From Caulobacter henricii (GTDB taxonomy: Bacteria > Pseudomonadota > Alphaproteobacteria > Caulobacterales > Caulobacteraceae): a stretch of DNA of 64,000 nucleotides. Below, piece after piece: positions 54,775 through 64,000 of this stretch (its first letter is position 1; every line of letters begins with the position of its first letter). The stretch covers positions 3,038,001 through 3,102,000 of the forward strand of contig NZ_CP013002.1 of NCBI RefSeq assembly GCF_001414055.1. Reading direction: 5' to 3'. Below the pieces are notes generated by a model. That model worked only from the letters and a program-made list of their open reading frames with translations, was not told where the DNA came from and searched no databases. Both the position numbers and the translations under genes were made by a program.

Positions 54775-55866
54775 TTAAGCCGCCCGCACGCGGGTGATGA
54801 CTTCCTCGTACTGGCTGGCCTTTTCCGCGCCTTCGAAGGCGCCGTACTCGCACTTGGCCATCACATCGAGGGGCGGGAAGATCACCTGATTGTTCTTGTA
54901 ATCGTCAGGCATCAGCGCCTTGGCGGCGGCATTCGGGGTTGGATAGAGGATGGTCTTGGAGATCGCCGCCCCGGCCTGTGCGTCGAGAAGATAGTTGATG
55001 AACTTGTGGGCATTGAGCGGCCGCGGCGCGCCCTTGGGGATGCACAGGGTGTCGGAATTGATCAGCGACCCCTCCTTGGGGACCACGAAGCCGATATCGG
55101 GATCTTCCTTCATCAACTGGGCGATATCGCCATTGTATTCGAGGACCAGATCCACCTCGCCCGAGGCCAGCATGTCCTGGCCATTGTCGTCGTGGAAGGC
55201 TTTGACGAACGGCTTCTGCTTGATCAGCATCTTCTCGATCTCGGCGACCAGTTCGGGCGGGATATCGTTGACGCTGTGGCCCTTGTACTTGGCCGAGAGG
55301 CGGATCAGGTCGGCGCTTTCCGACAGCAGGGCGATCTTGCCGGCATACTGGTTGCTGTCGAACAGGTACTTCCAGCTGTCGGGAACACCCTGCACCTTGC
55401 TCTTGCGATAGCCGATCCCCAGAACCAGCCACGTATAGGGCATTGAGAACTTCCGGCCCGGGTCAAAGGCGGGGTTCATGAAGTTGGGATCGACGTTCTT
55501 GATATTGGGAATCTGGCTGTGGTCGAGGACCTCCAGCAGCCCCCCCTGGCCCATCCGGGTGACAAACTCATTGGACGGCACCACCACGTCGAAGCCGGGG
55601 TTGCCGGCCTTCAGCTTGGCGAACAGCTCATCATTGGTGGCGAACAGGCTCATGTTCACGTCGACACCCGAGGCCTTCTTGAAGTCGGCCAGGGTGGTGT
55701 CGCCGATATAGGTGTCCCAGTTGTAGAAGTTCAGCTTGGCTTCTTCGCCGCCCGTCGACGCCGCCGGCTTTTCGCCGCAGGCCGTGAAGGTCAGGCCGAT
55801 GGCGGCCGCGCCGGTCGCCGTCAGCAATGACCGGCGGTTCATGCCCCGTTGTGTGATGGTGCCCAT
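54775..55866 (-). CDS. potF: Polyamine ABC transporter substrate-binding protein (PotF type), Tat/lipoprotein signal
   Basis: 363 aa. The N-terminus has a twin arginine (NRRSLLTATGAA) followed by a lipobox-like LTFTACGEK, so it may be Tat-exported and lipid-anchored. Mature domain: KLNFYNWDTYIGDTTLADF (typical PotD/PotF start), VDVNMSLFATNDELFAKL and AGNPGFDVVVPSNEFVTRMG. Binds putrescine or spermidine-type amines in the periplasm. It is the first of the transporter genes. Start at 55866 has GGGGAG upstream; a second Met at 55842 is possible. Confidence 0.93.
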   Translation of the reverse strand: MGTITQRGMNRRSLLTATGAAAIGLTFTACGEKPAASTGGEEAKLNFYNWDTYIGDTTLADFKKASGVDVNMSLFATNDELFAKLKAGNPGFDVVVPSNEFVTRMGQGGLLEVLDHSQIPNIKNVDPNFMNPAFDPGRKFSMPYTWLVLGIGYRKSKVQGVPDSWKYLFDSNQYAGKIALLSESADLIRLSAKYKGHSVNDIPPELVAEIEKMLIKQKPFVKAFHDDNGQDMLASGEVDLVLEYNGDIAQLMKEDPDIGFVVPKEGSLINSDTLCIPKGAPRPLNAHKFINYLLDAQAGAAISKTILYPTPNAAAKALMPDDYKNNQVIFPPLDVMAKCEYGAFEGAEKASQYEEVITRVRAA

Positions 55867-55946
55867 GGTCTCGAAACTCCCCTTGCTGTTTCGTCTGATG
55901 TCGGCTTGCGCCGAACGTTCAACCCAAGCTCAGCTTCACTCCGCCA

Positions 55947-57332
55947 TCAGGCGTTGCGAAGGTACCAATCGAAATCGAGGCTGGTGACCACCTCGAAGAA
56001 CCTCGCCTGTTCCGTCCGCTTCACCGACACGAACATGTCCACGAAGCGGTCACCCAGATAGTCGCGCAGCACGGTCGACTGGTCGAACAGATCGACCGCC
56101 GAGAACCAGTTGGACGGCAGGCGCGACTTCTCCTTGGCGGCGGCCGCATAGCCGTCTCCGACCACCGCCGGGCCCGGATCGATCTTGTTCGTCAGGCCGT
56201 GGTGGGCGCTGGCCAGCAGAACGGCCATCACCAGATACGGATTGCCGTCAGCCCCCGCGACCCGGTGCTCGACATGGCGGGTGGGGGCCGGACCGGCCGG
56301 GATGCGCAGGCTGACCGTGCGGTTGTTGACGCCCCAGGTGGCCGCCACCGGCGCATAGGAATTGGCCTTGAAACGGCGATAGCTGTTGGCATTGGGGGCC
56401 AGTATGGCCATGCCCTCACCGAGCAGCTGCTTCATGCCGCCAATGGCCTGGCGCAGCATGGGCGAGCCTTCCGGGTCCTCGTCGGCGCACAGGTTGTTAC
56501 CGTCCTTGTCATTGAAGCTGACATGGACGTGGAAGCCGTTGCCCGCCTTGTCGGCCCAGGGCTTGGCCATGAAGGTGGCCTCGCAGCCGTGGCGCAGGGC
56601 CACCCCCTTGGCCATCCGCTTGTAGAGCAGGGCATCGTCGCAGGCCCGCAGCGCGTCGGGCTTGTGCTTGAGGGTCAGTTCCACCTGGCTGGGGGCGAAT
56701 TCTGAAATGGCCCCCTCGAGCGGCACGCCGATCACGTCGGCGGTGTCCCAGAGCTCGCGGAGGAAGGGCGCGATCGCTTCCAGTTCCGGCAGGCCATAGA
56801 CCTCAATGCCGTGCGGCCGGCGACCGGTCAGGGCCGATTTCGGCGGCTGCAGGTCGCCGTCGGCGGTGCGCTCCAGGTCGACCAGATAGTATTCCAGCTC
56901 GCAGGCGGCGACCGGGGTCAGGCCGTCGGCGGCATAGCGGTCCAGAACCCGCTGCAGCACGTGGCGCGGATCCAGGTCATTGGGCGTCCCGTCCAGCTCG
57001 TAGAGGGACAGCATGACCTGGGCCATGTCATCGCCCAGCCAGGGGGCCAGGGTCAGGGTGCCGGGCACCGGCCGGGCCCGGCGGTCAGCGTCGCCGTCTT
57101 CCCAGACCAGGCCCGTGTCCTCGCAGTCGGCCCCGGTGGTGTCGACCACCAGGATCGAGCCCGGCAGGAAGCGGCCATAGTCATAGATGGCCTGCAGTTC
57201 ATGCACCCGCAGCCGCTTGCCGCGCGGCACCCCGGTCATGCTGGTGAAGAACACCTCGACATACTTGACCTGCGGATGGGCGGCGAGGAAGTCGCGGCAT
57301 TCCTGGGGATCGGCGACCATGGGATGACTCAT
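55947..57332 (-). CDS. Second glutamine-synthetase-like gamma-glutamylamine ligase
   Basis: 461 aa, overlapping the preceding transaminase stop by 4 bp (ATGA). Glutamine-synthetase fold: ACELEYYLVDLERTADGD, NGFHVHVSFNDKDGNNLCAD, and WGVNNRTVSLRIPAG. It differs clearly from the puuA homologue at 47917-49320 in its N-terminus (DFLAAHPQVKYVEVFFTSMT) and in the region after the metal site, so it probably acts on another amine. Candidates are spermidine, cadaverine, 1,3-diaminopropane or ethanolamine. It shares its coupled unit with a HemL-like transaminase and gabD, not with puuB. Confidence 0.85.
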   Translation of the reverse strand: MSHPMVADPQECRDFLAAHPQVKYVEVFFTSMTGVPRGKRLRVHELQAIYDYGRFLPGSILVVDTTGADCEDTGLVWEDGDADRRARPVPGTLTLAPWLGDDMAQVMLSLYELDGTPNDLDPRHVLQRVLDRYAADGLTPVAACELEYYLVDLERTADGDLQPPKSALTGRRPHGIEVYGLPELEAIAPFLRELWDTADVIGVPLEGAISEFAPSQVELTLKHKPDALRACDDALLYKRMAKGVALRHGCEATFMAKPWADKAGNGFHVHVSFNDKDGNNLCADEDPEGSPMLRQAIGGMKQLLGEGMAILAPNANSYRRFKANSYAPVAATWGVNNRTVSLRIPAGPAPTRHVEHRVAGADGNPYLVMAVLLASAHHGLTNKIDPGPAVVGDGYAAAAKEKSRLPSNWFSAVDLFDQSTVLRDYLGDRFVDMFVSVKRTEQARFFEVVTSLDFDWYLRNA

Positions 57333-58696
57333 GCGGAAAGGCCCTCGATCTCCCCGGCAAAGCCGTCGACCGCCGCGACCAGACGGTCGATGGCAGGGTC
57401 TTCAGTCACCGGTGACACCAGCATCATGTTGTGAAAGGGCGCAATCAGGACGCCCCGGTTGATCAGCCACAGATGAAGCGCGGCCAGGAGGTCGTGGTCC
57501 AGAGCCTTGCGCATCTCGGCAGCATTTTTCGGAAGGGGATCGGCGAAGACCAGCTCGACCCGTGCCCCGACATGGGCCACCGACCAGGGCAGGCCGCGCG
57601 CCGCGATCACGGCCTGAAGCCCCGCTACCAGGCGCTGCGCCCCGACCAGCATCCGGCCATAGGCCTCTGCCGTCATCACCTCGGTCAGCATGGCCCGCAT
57701 GGCGGCCAGGGCCAGGGCATTGCCCGACAGGGTAGTGCCGATGCCCGACTGGCCCGGTCCGGTCCGCGCCTGGGCCTCGTCCATGCGACCCGACAGTTCG
57801 GCCGTCACGCCCCAGACGGCGGCCGGCACGCCGCCGGCAATGGCCTTGCCGACCACGAACATGTCCGGCTCCAGGCCGTGCAGCCCGACATAGCCGCCCG
57901 GTCCGCTGGACAGGGTGTGGGTCTCGTCAAGGATCAGCAGGGTCCCGGCATCGCGGGTCAGGGACCTCAAGGCGTCATGGAAGCCCGGCTCGGGCAGGAT
58001 CATCCCGCAATTGGTCATCACCGGCTCGGCCAGGACCGCAGCGACATCCCCCGGTGCCAGGGCCGCCTGCAGGGCGGCAAGGTCGTTGAACGGTATGACC
58101 CGGGTCGTCGCGGTCAGGTCATGCACCTGGCCCAGCAGGCCCGGCTTCATGATCGCGCCACCTTCGCCGAGGACGACGAAGGCATCCTCGACCATGCCAT
58201 GATAGCAGCCGTCGAAGATCAGGATGACCGGCCGGCCCGTGACCGCACGTGCCCAGCGGATCGCCGCGCGGTTGGCATCGCTGGCCGTGGTGGCCGTCTG
58301 CCAAAGGGGCAGGCCGAAGCGCTCGGCCAGCAGGCGGCCGACGATCACCGAGGTCGCCGTGGGCAGCATGAAGCCGGCCCCGCGCTTGACCTGGTCCGAT
58401 ACCGCTGCCGCCACCGCCGCATCGCCATGGCCGAACATCGACGGCGTGTCGCCCAGGCAGAAGTCGTCGTACAGCTTGCCGTCGACGTCGGTGATCTGGG
58501 CCCCGACGCCCTGGGCCGCGAAGATCGGGCTCGGGCTGGCCCAGTCGTTCATCCAGTGCATCGGCGCGCCGCCGCGCCAGACCTGGGCCGCCTGCCCGGC
58601 CATCGCCACGCTGCGCGGGTGCTCGGCCGTGAAGCGCGCGGCTTCGGCGGCGAGGAGGTCCTGAAGCGACGAGGCCTTGGCGAGGTCAGCGATCAT
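57329..58696 (-). CDS. HemL-like class-III aminotransferase
   Basis: 455 aa from the ATG at 58696, which overlaps the stop of gabD by one base (TGATG); a TTG one codon earlier is the longer alternative. PLP fold with lysine in MFVVGKAIAGGVPAAVWG, LILDETHTLSSGPGGYVG and ILIFDGCYHGMVEDAFVV. It resembles glutamate-1-semialdehyde aminomutases rather than ordinary omega-transaminases, and it cannot be the housekeeping HemL from context. Located between gabD and the second ligase, it probably deaminates an intermediate such as GABA or beta-alanine. The exact substrate is unresolved. Confidence 0.85.
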   Translation of the reverse strand: MIADLAKASSLQDLLAAEAARFTAEHPRSVAMAGQAAQVWRGGAPMHWMNDWASPSPIFAAQGVGAQITDVDGKLYDDFCLGDTPSMFGHGDAAVAAAVSDQVKRGAGFMLPTATSVIVGRLLAERFGLPLWQTATTASDANRAAIRWARAVTGRPVILIFDGCYHGMVEDAFVVLGEGGAIMKPGLLGQVHDLTATTRVIPFNDLAALQAALAPGDVAAVLAEPVMTNCGMILPEPGFHDALRSLTRDAGTLLILDETHTLSSGPGGYVGLHGLEPDMFVVGKAIAGGVPAAVWGVTAELSGRMDEAQARTGPGQSGIGTTLSGNALALAAMRAMLTEVMTAEAYGRMLVGAQRLVAGLQAVIAARGLPWSVAHVGARVELVFADPLPKNAAEMRKALDHDLLAALHLWLINRGVLIAPFHNMMLVSPVTEDPAIDRLVAAVDGFAGEIEGLSA

Positions 58697-60132
58697 CAAC
58701 CGACCCCGCCAAAGCAGAGGTACTTGGTCTCCAGATACTCCTCGAGCCCTTCGGACGCGCCTTCACGGCCAAGGCCCGATTCCTTGACCCCGCCGAAGGG
58801 CGCGACCTCGGTGGAAATCAGGCCTTCATTGATCCCGACCATGCCGGCCTCGATCGCCTCGGCCACCCGCCAGCAGCGCCCGACGTCGCGGCTGTAGAAA
58901 TAGGCCGCCAGGCCAAACGGCGTGGCATTGGCCAGGGCGATGGCCTCGGCCTCGGTCTCGAACTTCACGATAGGGGCGACCGGACCGAAGATCTCCTCCT
59001 GGAACAGCCGCATGTCTGCGGTCGCGCCGCTCAGGACCGTGGGCTGGTAGAACAGGCCGGCCAGGTCATGGCGGGCGCCGCCGGTCTCAACCCTTGCGCC
59101 CTGGGCCACCGCCTCGCGGACCAGGGACTCGACCTTGACCAGGGCCTTGTCGTTGATCAGCGGGCCGATGGTCACGCCCTCGCCCGTGCCGGGCCCGACC
59201 GTCATGGCCGCGACCCTGGCCGTCAGCCGTGCCACGAAGGCGTCGTGGATGCCTGACTGCACGATCAGCCGGTTGGCGCAGACACAGGTCTGGCCGGTAT
59301 TGCGGTACTTGCTGGCGATGGCCCCCTCGACGGCGGCCTCGAGATCGGCATCGTCGAAGACGATGAAGGGGGCATTGCCGCCCAGTTCCAGCGACAGTTT
59401 CTTTACCGTCCCGGCGCACTGGCCATAGAGGGTCTTGCCCACCGGAGTGGAGCCGGTGAAGGACAGTTTCCGCACCCGGGAATCCGCGCACAGCACCTTG
59501 CCGATGCCGCTGGCGTCCAGGCCCGTGACGATGTTGAGCACCCCGGCCGGAAGGCCTGCCGCCTCGGCCAGGCGGGCCATGGCCAGGGCGCTGAGCGGAG
59601 TCTCGGCCGCCGGCTTGACCACGACGGTACAGCCCGCCGCCAGGGCCGGTCCGACCTTGCGGGTGATCATGGCGATCGGGAAGTTCCACGGCGCGATGGC
59701 GGCGCAGACCCCGACCGGCTGCTTGATCGAGGCCAGGCGCTTGCCCGGCATCGGGCTGGGAATGGTGTGGCCGTAGGACCGCTTGGCCTCCTCGGCGAAC
59801 CAGTCGATGAAGCTGGCCCCGTAGACGACCTCGCCCCGCGCCTCGGCCAGGGGCTTGCCCTGTTCGGCGGTCATCAGCCGGGCCAGATCGTCGGCCTGGG
59901 CCAGGATCAGGTCGCTCCACCGCCGCAGGATCGCGCCGCGATCCTTGGCCGTGCGCGCGGCCCAGGCCGGAAAGGCGCGATGGGCCGCCGCGATGGCCAG
60001 GTCGGTCTCGGCCGCTCCCAGATCGGCCACCTCGGCGATCAGCGTGCCGTCGGCCGGATTGGTCACCGCAAAGGTGCTCGCCCCCGCGATCCAGTGCCCG
60101 TCAATCAGGGCAGCGGTTTCAACAAGCCTCAT
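58696..60132 (-). CDS. gabD: NAD(P)-dependent succinate-semialdehyde dehydrogenase (GabD type)
   Basis: 478 aa aldehyde dehydrogenase. VCAAIAPWNFPIAMITRKVG near the N-terminus, catalytic glutamate in LELGGNAPFIV, nucleophile cysteine in YRNTGQTCVCANRL and the C-terminal GVKESGLGREGASEGLEEYL. The double cysteine QTCVCAN is typical of GabD. It oxidises succinate semialdehyde to succinate, the final step from GABA. Four bp from puuC and one-base overlap with the HemL-like gene, so it is tightly coupled on both sides. Confidence 0.92.
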   Translation of the reverse strand: MRLVETAALIDGHWIAGASTFAVTNPADGTLIAEVADLGAAETDLAIAAAHRAFPAWAARTAKDRGAILRRWSDLILAQADDLARLMTAEQGKPLAEARGEVVYGASFIDWFAEEAKRSYGHTIPSPMPGKRLASIKQPVGVCAAIAPWNFPIAMITRKVGPALAAGCTVVVKPAAETPLSALAMARLAEAAGLPAGVLNIVTGLDASGIGKVLCADSRVRKLSFTGSTPVGKTLYGQCAGTVKKLSLELGGNAPFIVFDDADLEAAVEGAIASKYRNTGQTCVCANRLIVQSGIHDAFVARLTARVAAMTVGPGTGEGVTIGPLINDKALVKVESLVREAVAQGARVETGGARHDLAGLFYQPTVLSGATADMRLFQEEIFGPVAPIVKFETEAEAIALANATPFGLAAYFYSRDVGRCWRVAEAIEAGMVGINEGLISTEVAPFGGVKESGLGREGASEGLEEYLETKYLCFGGVG

Positions 60133-60136
60133 CAGG

Positions 60137-61627
60137 TCACCTCAGCGTCACGGACACCGACTTCAGGTCGGCATACTTGTGCAACGCATGGAGGCTGCGG
60201 TCGCGGCCAAATCCCGACTGCTTGAAGCCGCCGAACGGCATGGTGATGTCGCAGGCATCCCAGCCATTGACCCAGACCAGTCCGGCCCTGAGCTGGCGCG
60301 CCCCGCCCAGGGCCCGGCTGATATCCGAGGTCCACAGGCCGGCGGCCAGGCCGTAGACCGTGTCATTGGCCAGGCGGAAGGCTTCCGCCTCACTGCTGAA
60401 ACTCATCACCCCGAGGACCGGCCCGAAGACCTCCTCGCGGGCCAGGGTGCTTTCCGGTGCGACGCGGTCGAAAATGGTCGGCTCGACAAAGTAGCCGCCG
60501 CTGTCCTGGCGTACCTGCCGGCCGCCGAGGACCCGCCGCGCGCCCTGGCTGTCTGCCGTGGCGATATAGTCGAGGGCGGTGTTCATCTGCCGCTCGCTGA
60601 CCATGGCCCCGAACACCGTGGCCGGATCCAGCGGGTCGCCGGGCACCATGTCCCGGGCCACGGCCACGACCCGGTCCAGAAAGGCGTCCTTGATGCTGGC
60701 CTCGACCAGCAGCCGCGAGGCGGCGGTACAGACCTCGCCCTGGTTATAGAACACGCCCCAGGCGGCGGCCTGGGCGGCGGCATCGAGGTCCGGGCAATCG
60801 GCGAAGACGATCTGGGGCGACTTGCCGCCCAGTTCCAGCGACACCCGCTTGAGGTTGGAGCGCGCCGAATATTCCATCAGCCGCCGCCCCACCGGGCCCG
60901 AGCCGGTAAAGGCGATCATGTCGACATCCATCGACAGGGCCAGGGCCTCGCCGGCCACGGAGCCCAGACCGGGGACCACATTGAGAACCCCTGCCGGGAG
61001 CCCAGCTTCCAGGGCCAGTTCACCGAGCTTCAGGGCGGTCAGGGGCGACTGCTCGGCCGGCTTCAGCACCACCGAATTGCCCATGGCCAGGGCCGGGGCG
61101 ACCTTCCACATCGCCATGTGCAGCGGGAAGTTCCACGGCACGATCGCCCCGATCACGCCCAGCGGCTCATGCACGGCATAGCTAAGCCGATCGACCGGAG
61201 ATGTCCCGACCTCGCCATAGAACTTGTCCAGCGCCTCGGCGTACCAGCGGCAGGTATTGATCGCCAAAGGGATGTCGACGGCCCGGGCGTCGCGGATCGG
61301 CTTGCCGACGTCGAGGCTCTCGAGCAGGGCCAGTTCCTCGGCATCGCGTTCCATCAGGTCGGCGAGGCGGAACAGGATCGCCTTCTTGGCGCGCGGTCCC
61401 AGGTCCCGCCAGCGGCCGTCCTCAAAGGCCGCCCGGGCCGAGGCGACGGCCCGCTCGACATCGACGGCCTGGCAGGCGGTCACCAGGTTCAGCACCCGGC
61501 CATCGCGCGGCGAGACATTGTGGAAGGTGGCCCCGGACTCCGCCTCGACGCGCTCGCCTTCGATCACCGCCAGGCCAGGCAGGGTCAGGCGGGCAACCGC
61601 TTCGGTCATGGCAGCAGGCAGGGTCAC
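60137..61627 (-). CDS. puuC: Gamma-glutamyl-gamma-aminobutyraldehyde dehydrogenase (PuuC type)
   Basis: 496 aa aldehyde dehydrogenase with a GTG start at 61627 (GGAAG upstream); the ATG at 61609 lacks a ribosome-binding site. GAIVPWNFPLHMAMWKVAPA, catalytic LELGGKSPQIVFADCPDLDA, cysteine in FYNQGEVCTAASRLLV and the terminal FGRDRSLHALHKYADLKSV. The single EVCTA motif places it with PuuC/betaine-aldehyde-type enzymes. It would oxidise the aldehyde formed by PuuB to gamma-glutamyl-GABA. First gene of the supercluster after the palindrome at 61644. Confidence 0.92.
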   Translation of the reverse strand: MTLPAAMTEAVARLTLPGLAVIEGERVEAESGATFHNVSPRDGRVLNLVTACQAVDVERAVASARAAFEDGRWRDLGPRAKKAILFRLADLMERDAEELALLESLDVGKPIRDARAVDIPLAINTCRWYAEALDKFYGEVGTSPVDRLSYAVHEPLGVIGAIVPWNFPLHMAMWKVAPALAMGNSVVLKPAEQSPLTALKLGELALEAGLPAGVLNVVPGLGSVAGEALALSMDVDMIAFTGSGPVGRRLMEYSARSNLKRVSLELGGKSPQIVFADCPDLDAAAQAAAWGVFYNQGEVCTAASRLLVEASIKDAFLDRVVAVARDMVPGDPLDPATVFGAMVSERQMNTALDYIATADSQGARRVLGGRQVRQDSGGYFVEPTIFDRVAPESTLAREEVFGPVLGVMSFSSEAEAFRLANDTVYGLAAGLWTSDISRALGGARQLRAGLVWVNGWDACDITMPFGGFKQSGFGRDRSLHALHKYADLKSVSVTLR

Positions 61628-61643
61628 GGGCGGGGCTTCCTAA

Positions 61644-61659
61644 AACTGTGATCACAGTT
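61644..61659. promoter_or_regulatory. Perfect 16-bp palindrome upstream of puuC (candidate GntR operator)
   Basis: aactgtga-tcacagtt, perfectly symmetric, 17 bp before the puuC start and 33 bp after the gntR stop. The core TGTGATCACA recurs as TGTGATCGCA (complement) at 62445-62454 in front of the divergent transaminase gene. Confidence 0.65.
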
Positions 61660-61691
61660 CTTGGCCCGAACGGAGCTGTCAAGCCAGACCG

Positions 61692-62372
61692 TCACGACCC
61701 GGCCTCCACGGCGGCACGCATCTTGTCCATGCCTTCGGACAGGTCAGCGGCGATGGCCCGGCGGGCACCCTCGGCATCGCGGGCCTTCAGGGCGGCAATG
61801 GCCTCGGCATGACGGTCCGTGGGCAGACTGCCCGTACCCACCCGGCCGAACACCACCCGCATGAAGGGCCCGACCTGCAGCCACAGGCCGCCGGCCATCG
61901 ACAGCAGCACCTCGGCCCCGGACCGCTGGTAGATGGCAAAGTGAAAGGCATGGTTGGCGGTCATGTAGCCGTCGACATCCCCGGCAGCGAGTGCCGCATC
62001 CAGGCGCGCGTCAATGGCCTGGAGGCTCTTGATCAGGGCCGCATCGGCCAGGGGCGCGGCGCGGGCGGCCAGTTCGGGCTCGATCCACAGCCGGGCCTGG
62101 GACAGCTGTTCAAGCCGGTCGGCGGTCAGGGACGGCACCGACAGGCGCTTGTTGGCCGGATTGATCGCCAGGGCCCGCTCGGCCGCCAGCCGCCGCACGG
62201 CATCGCGGACCGGCATGGGACTGACCCCCAGTTCGGCGGCGAGGCTGCGCAGACTGACACCCACCCCGGGGGCAATGCGGCCGGTGATCAGGGCCTGACG
62301 GATGGCGTCATAGACCTGGTCATGCACGGCCGTGGAATCGGCCAGGGGACGGCGGGACTTCGCTTCGGCCAA
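61692..62372 (-). CDS. GntR family regulator with FCD ligand domain
   Basis: 226 aa with a TTG start (GGGGAGAAGCCT upstream). Winged helix in residues 12-75 (VHDQVYDAIRQALITGRIAP, LRSLAAELGVSPMPVRDAV). The FCD-type helical C-terminus has the metal/ligand histidines in MTANHAFHFAIYQRSGAEV. It probably senses a polyamine-derived carboxylate or amine and controls the cluster. It is placed at the head of the minus-strand operon and divergent from a BauA-like gene, with a shared sequence box at both promoters. Confidence 0.93.
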   Translation of the reverse strand: MAEAKSRRPLADSTAVHDQVYDAIRQALITGRIAPGVGVSLRSLAAELGVSPMPVRDAVRRLAAERALAINPANKRLSVPSLTADRLEQLSQARLWIEPELAARAAPLADAALIKSLQAIDARLDAALAAGDVDGYMTANHAFHFAIYQRSGAEVLLSMAGGLWLQVGPFMRVVFGRVGTGSLPTDRHAEAIAALKARDAEGARRAIAADLSEGMDKMRAAVEAGS

Positions 62373-62442
62373 AGGCTTCTCCCCAGCTCACCCCCCAAAA
62401 GCGGGGCCGAGCGGCTATTGAGGGCTTGCAAGGACACACCAG

Positions 62443-62456
62443 ATTGCGATCACATT
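62443..62456. promoter_or_regulatory. TGTGATC-type box upstream of the BauA-like gene
   Basis: attgcgatcacatt, an imperfect palindrome whose complement contains TGTGATCGCA, matching the core of the palindrome at 61644-61659. It lies 27 bp before the start at 62483 and about 70 bp from the gntR start, so one site could control both genes. Confidence 0.55.
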
Positions 62457-62482
62457 GCAAGGCCTCATCAAGGATCACCGCC

Positions 62483-63802
<1,320 letters not shown>

Positions 63803-63819
63803 GAGCCATCGCCCGGCCC

Positions 63820-63837
63820 AATTGATCGGGATCAATT
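63820..63837. promoter_or_regulatory. FNR/FixK-type box
   Basis: aattgatc-gg-gatcaatt, a perfect palindrome containing TTGAT-N4-ATCAA, the FNR/FixK consensus. It is centred about 67 bp before the start of the partial lipoprotein gene, a normal distance for activation under low oxygen. Confidence 0.7.
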
Positions 63838-63895
63838 CCGGCCCAGGCGGAGAGCGCAGACTGGTCTCACCCCTGTGGGCCAGAGCGCCATCACC

Positions 63896-64000
63896 ATGAC
63901 ACCGCCCCTCCCCGTCGCTGTCCGCCATCTTGGCCTGGTCATCGCAGCCTGCGCCGGCCTCGCCGCCTGCGCCAGCACGCCGGGCGAGCCGTCCGCCTCC
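63896..64000 (+). CDS. Lipoprotein, partial (runs off the window end)
   Basis: Thirty-five codons are visible from the ATG at 63896: MTPPLPVAVRHLGLVIAACA, with a hydrophobic signal ending in the lipobox LAAC (C25) followed by ASTPGEPSAS. Only the export signal is present, so no family can be named. A perfect FNR/FixK-type palindrome lies upstream, suggesting expression at low oxygen. Confidence 0.75.
   Translation, partial: MTPPLPVAVRHLGLVIAACAGLAACASTPGEPSAS

Overview
The window is GC-rich (roughly two thirds G+C by eye) chromosomal DNA of an alphaproteobacterium, most likely a member of the Caulobacteraceae (Caulobacter or Phenylobacterium). The evidence is the codon usage, the TonB-dependent receptor beside a TPR-sulfotransferase, a SleB-type cell-wall hydrolase, UvrB with an N-terminal extension, AccA, and many short palindromic intergenic repeats. 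I see no rRNA, tRNA, CRISPR array, transposase or prophage gene. Genes are densely packed and nearly all belong to recognisable families.

Region 1-9980 holds metabolic and envelope genes: a truncated DJ-1/PfpI gene divergent from a GlxA-type regulator, a probably Tat-exported flavin amine oxidase followed by a c-type cytochrome, DUF1003, YegP, an SDR overlapping tail-to-tail with a SleB hydrolase, a PadR-HAAS pair with strong palindromes in its promoter, and a nitroreductase. Region 10126-14412 carries uvrB, a ParDE toxin-antitoxin pair, a repeat-rich kilobase and a small helical protein. Region 14808-18614 is signalling: an H-NOX haem sensor, an overlapping GAF/hybrid histidine kinase, a response regulator and a small overlapping helical protein.

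Region 18661-29686 is mixed housekeeping: nitronate monooxygenase, LprI-like protein, accA, P450, OsmC, HpcH/HpaI-type CoA lyase, MscS channel, dipeptide epimerase, a PHA-granule-type small protein, DUF983 and a TetR regulator. That regulator is divergent from a two-gene RND efflux operon (29777-33945) across a clear palindrome. Region 34102-37787 is a phytoene-dehydrogenase-like flavoprotein, a Rieske oxygenase and a BetI-like TetR, separated by palindromic repeats; two of these repeats appear to supply the ribosome-binding site of the next gene. Region 38363-45598 has a secreted amidohydrolase, an APC amino-acid/polyamine permease, a TonB-dependent receptor with a good terminator, and a TPR-sulfotransferase.

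The last 17 kb (46573-63802) is a polyamine-catabolism supercluster. A PotFHIG ABC importer takes up putrescine or a related amine. PuuA, PuuB, PuuC and PuuD-type enzymes form the gamma-glutamyl route to GABA, and a SpuC-type transaminase offers the direct route. GABA-level class-III transaminases and a GabD-type dehydrogenase then feed succinate to the TCA cycle. A second glutamine-synthetase-like ligase, translationally coupled to an atypical HemL-like transaminase, suggests a parallel branch for another amine. A GntR/FCD regulator lies at the head, and a TGTGATC-type palindrome occurs at both promoters it flanks. The window ends in a truncated lipoprotein gene preceded by a perfect FNR/FixK-type box.
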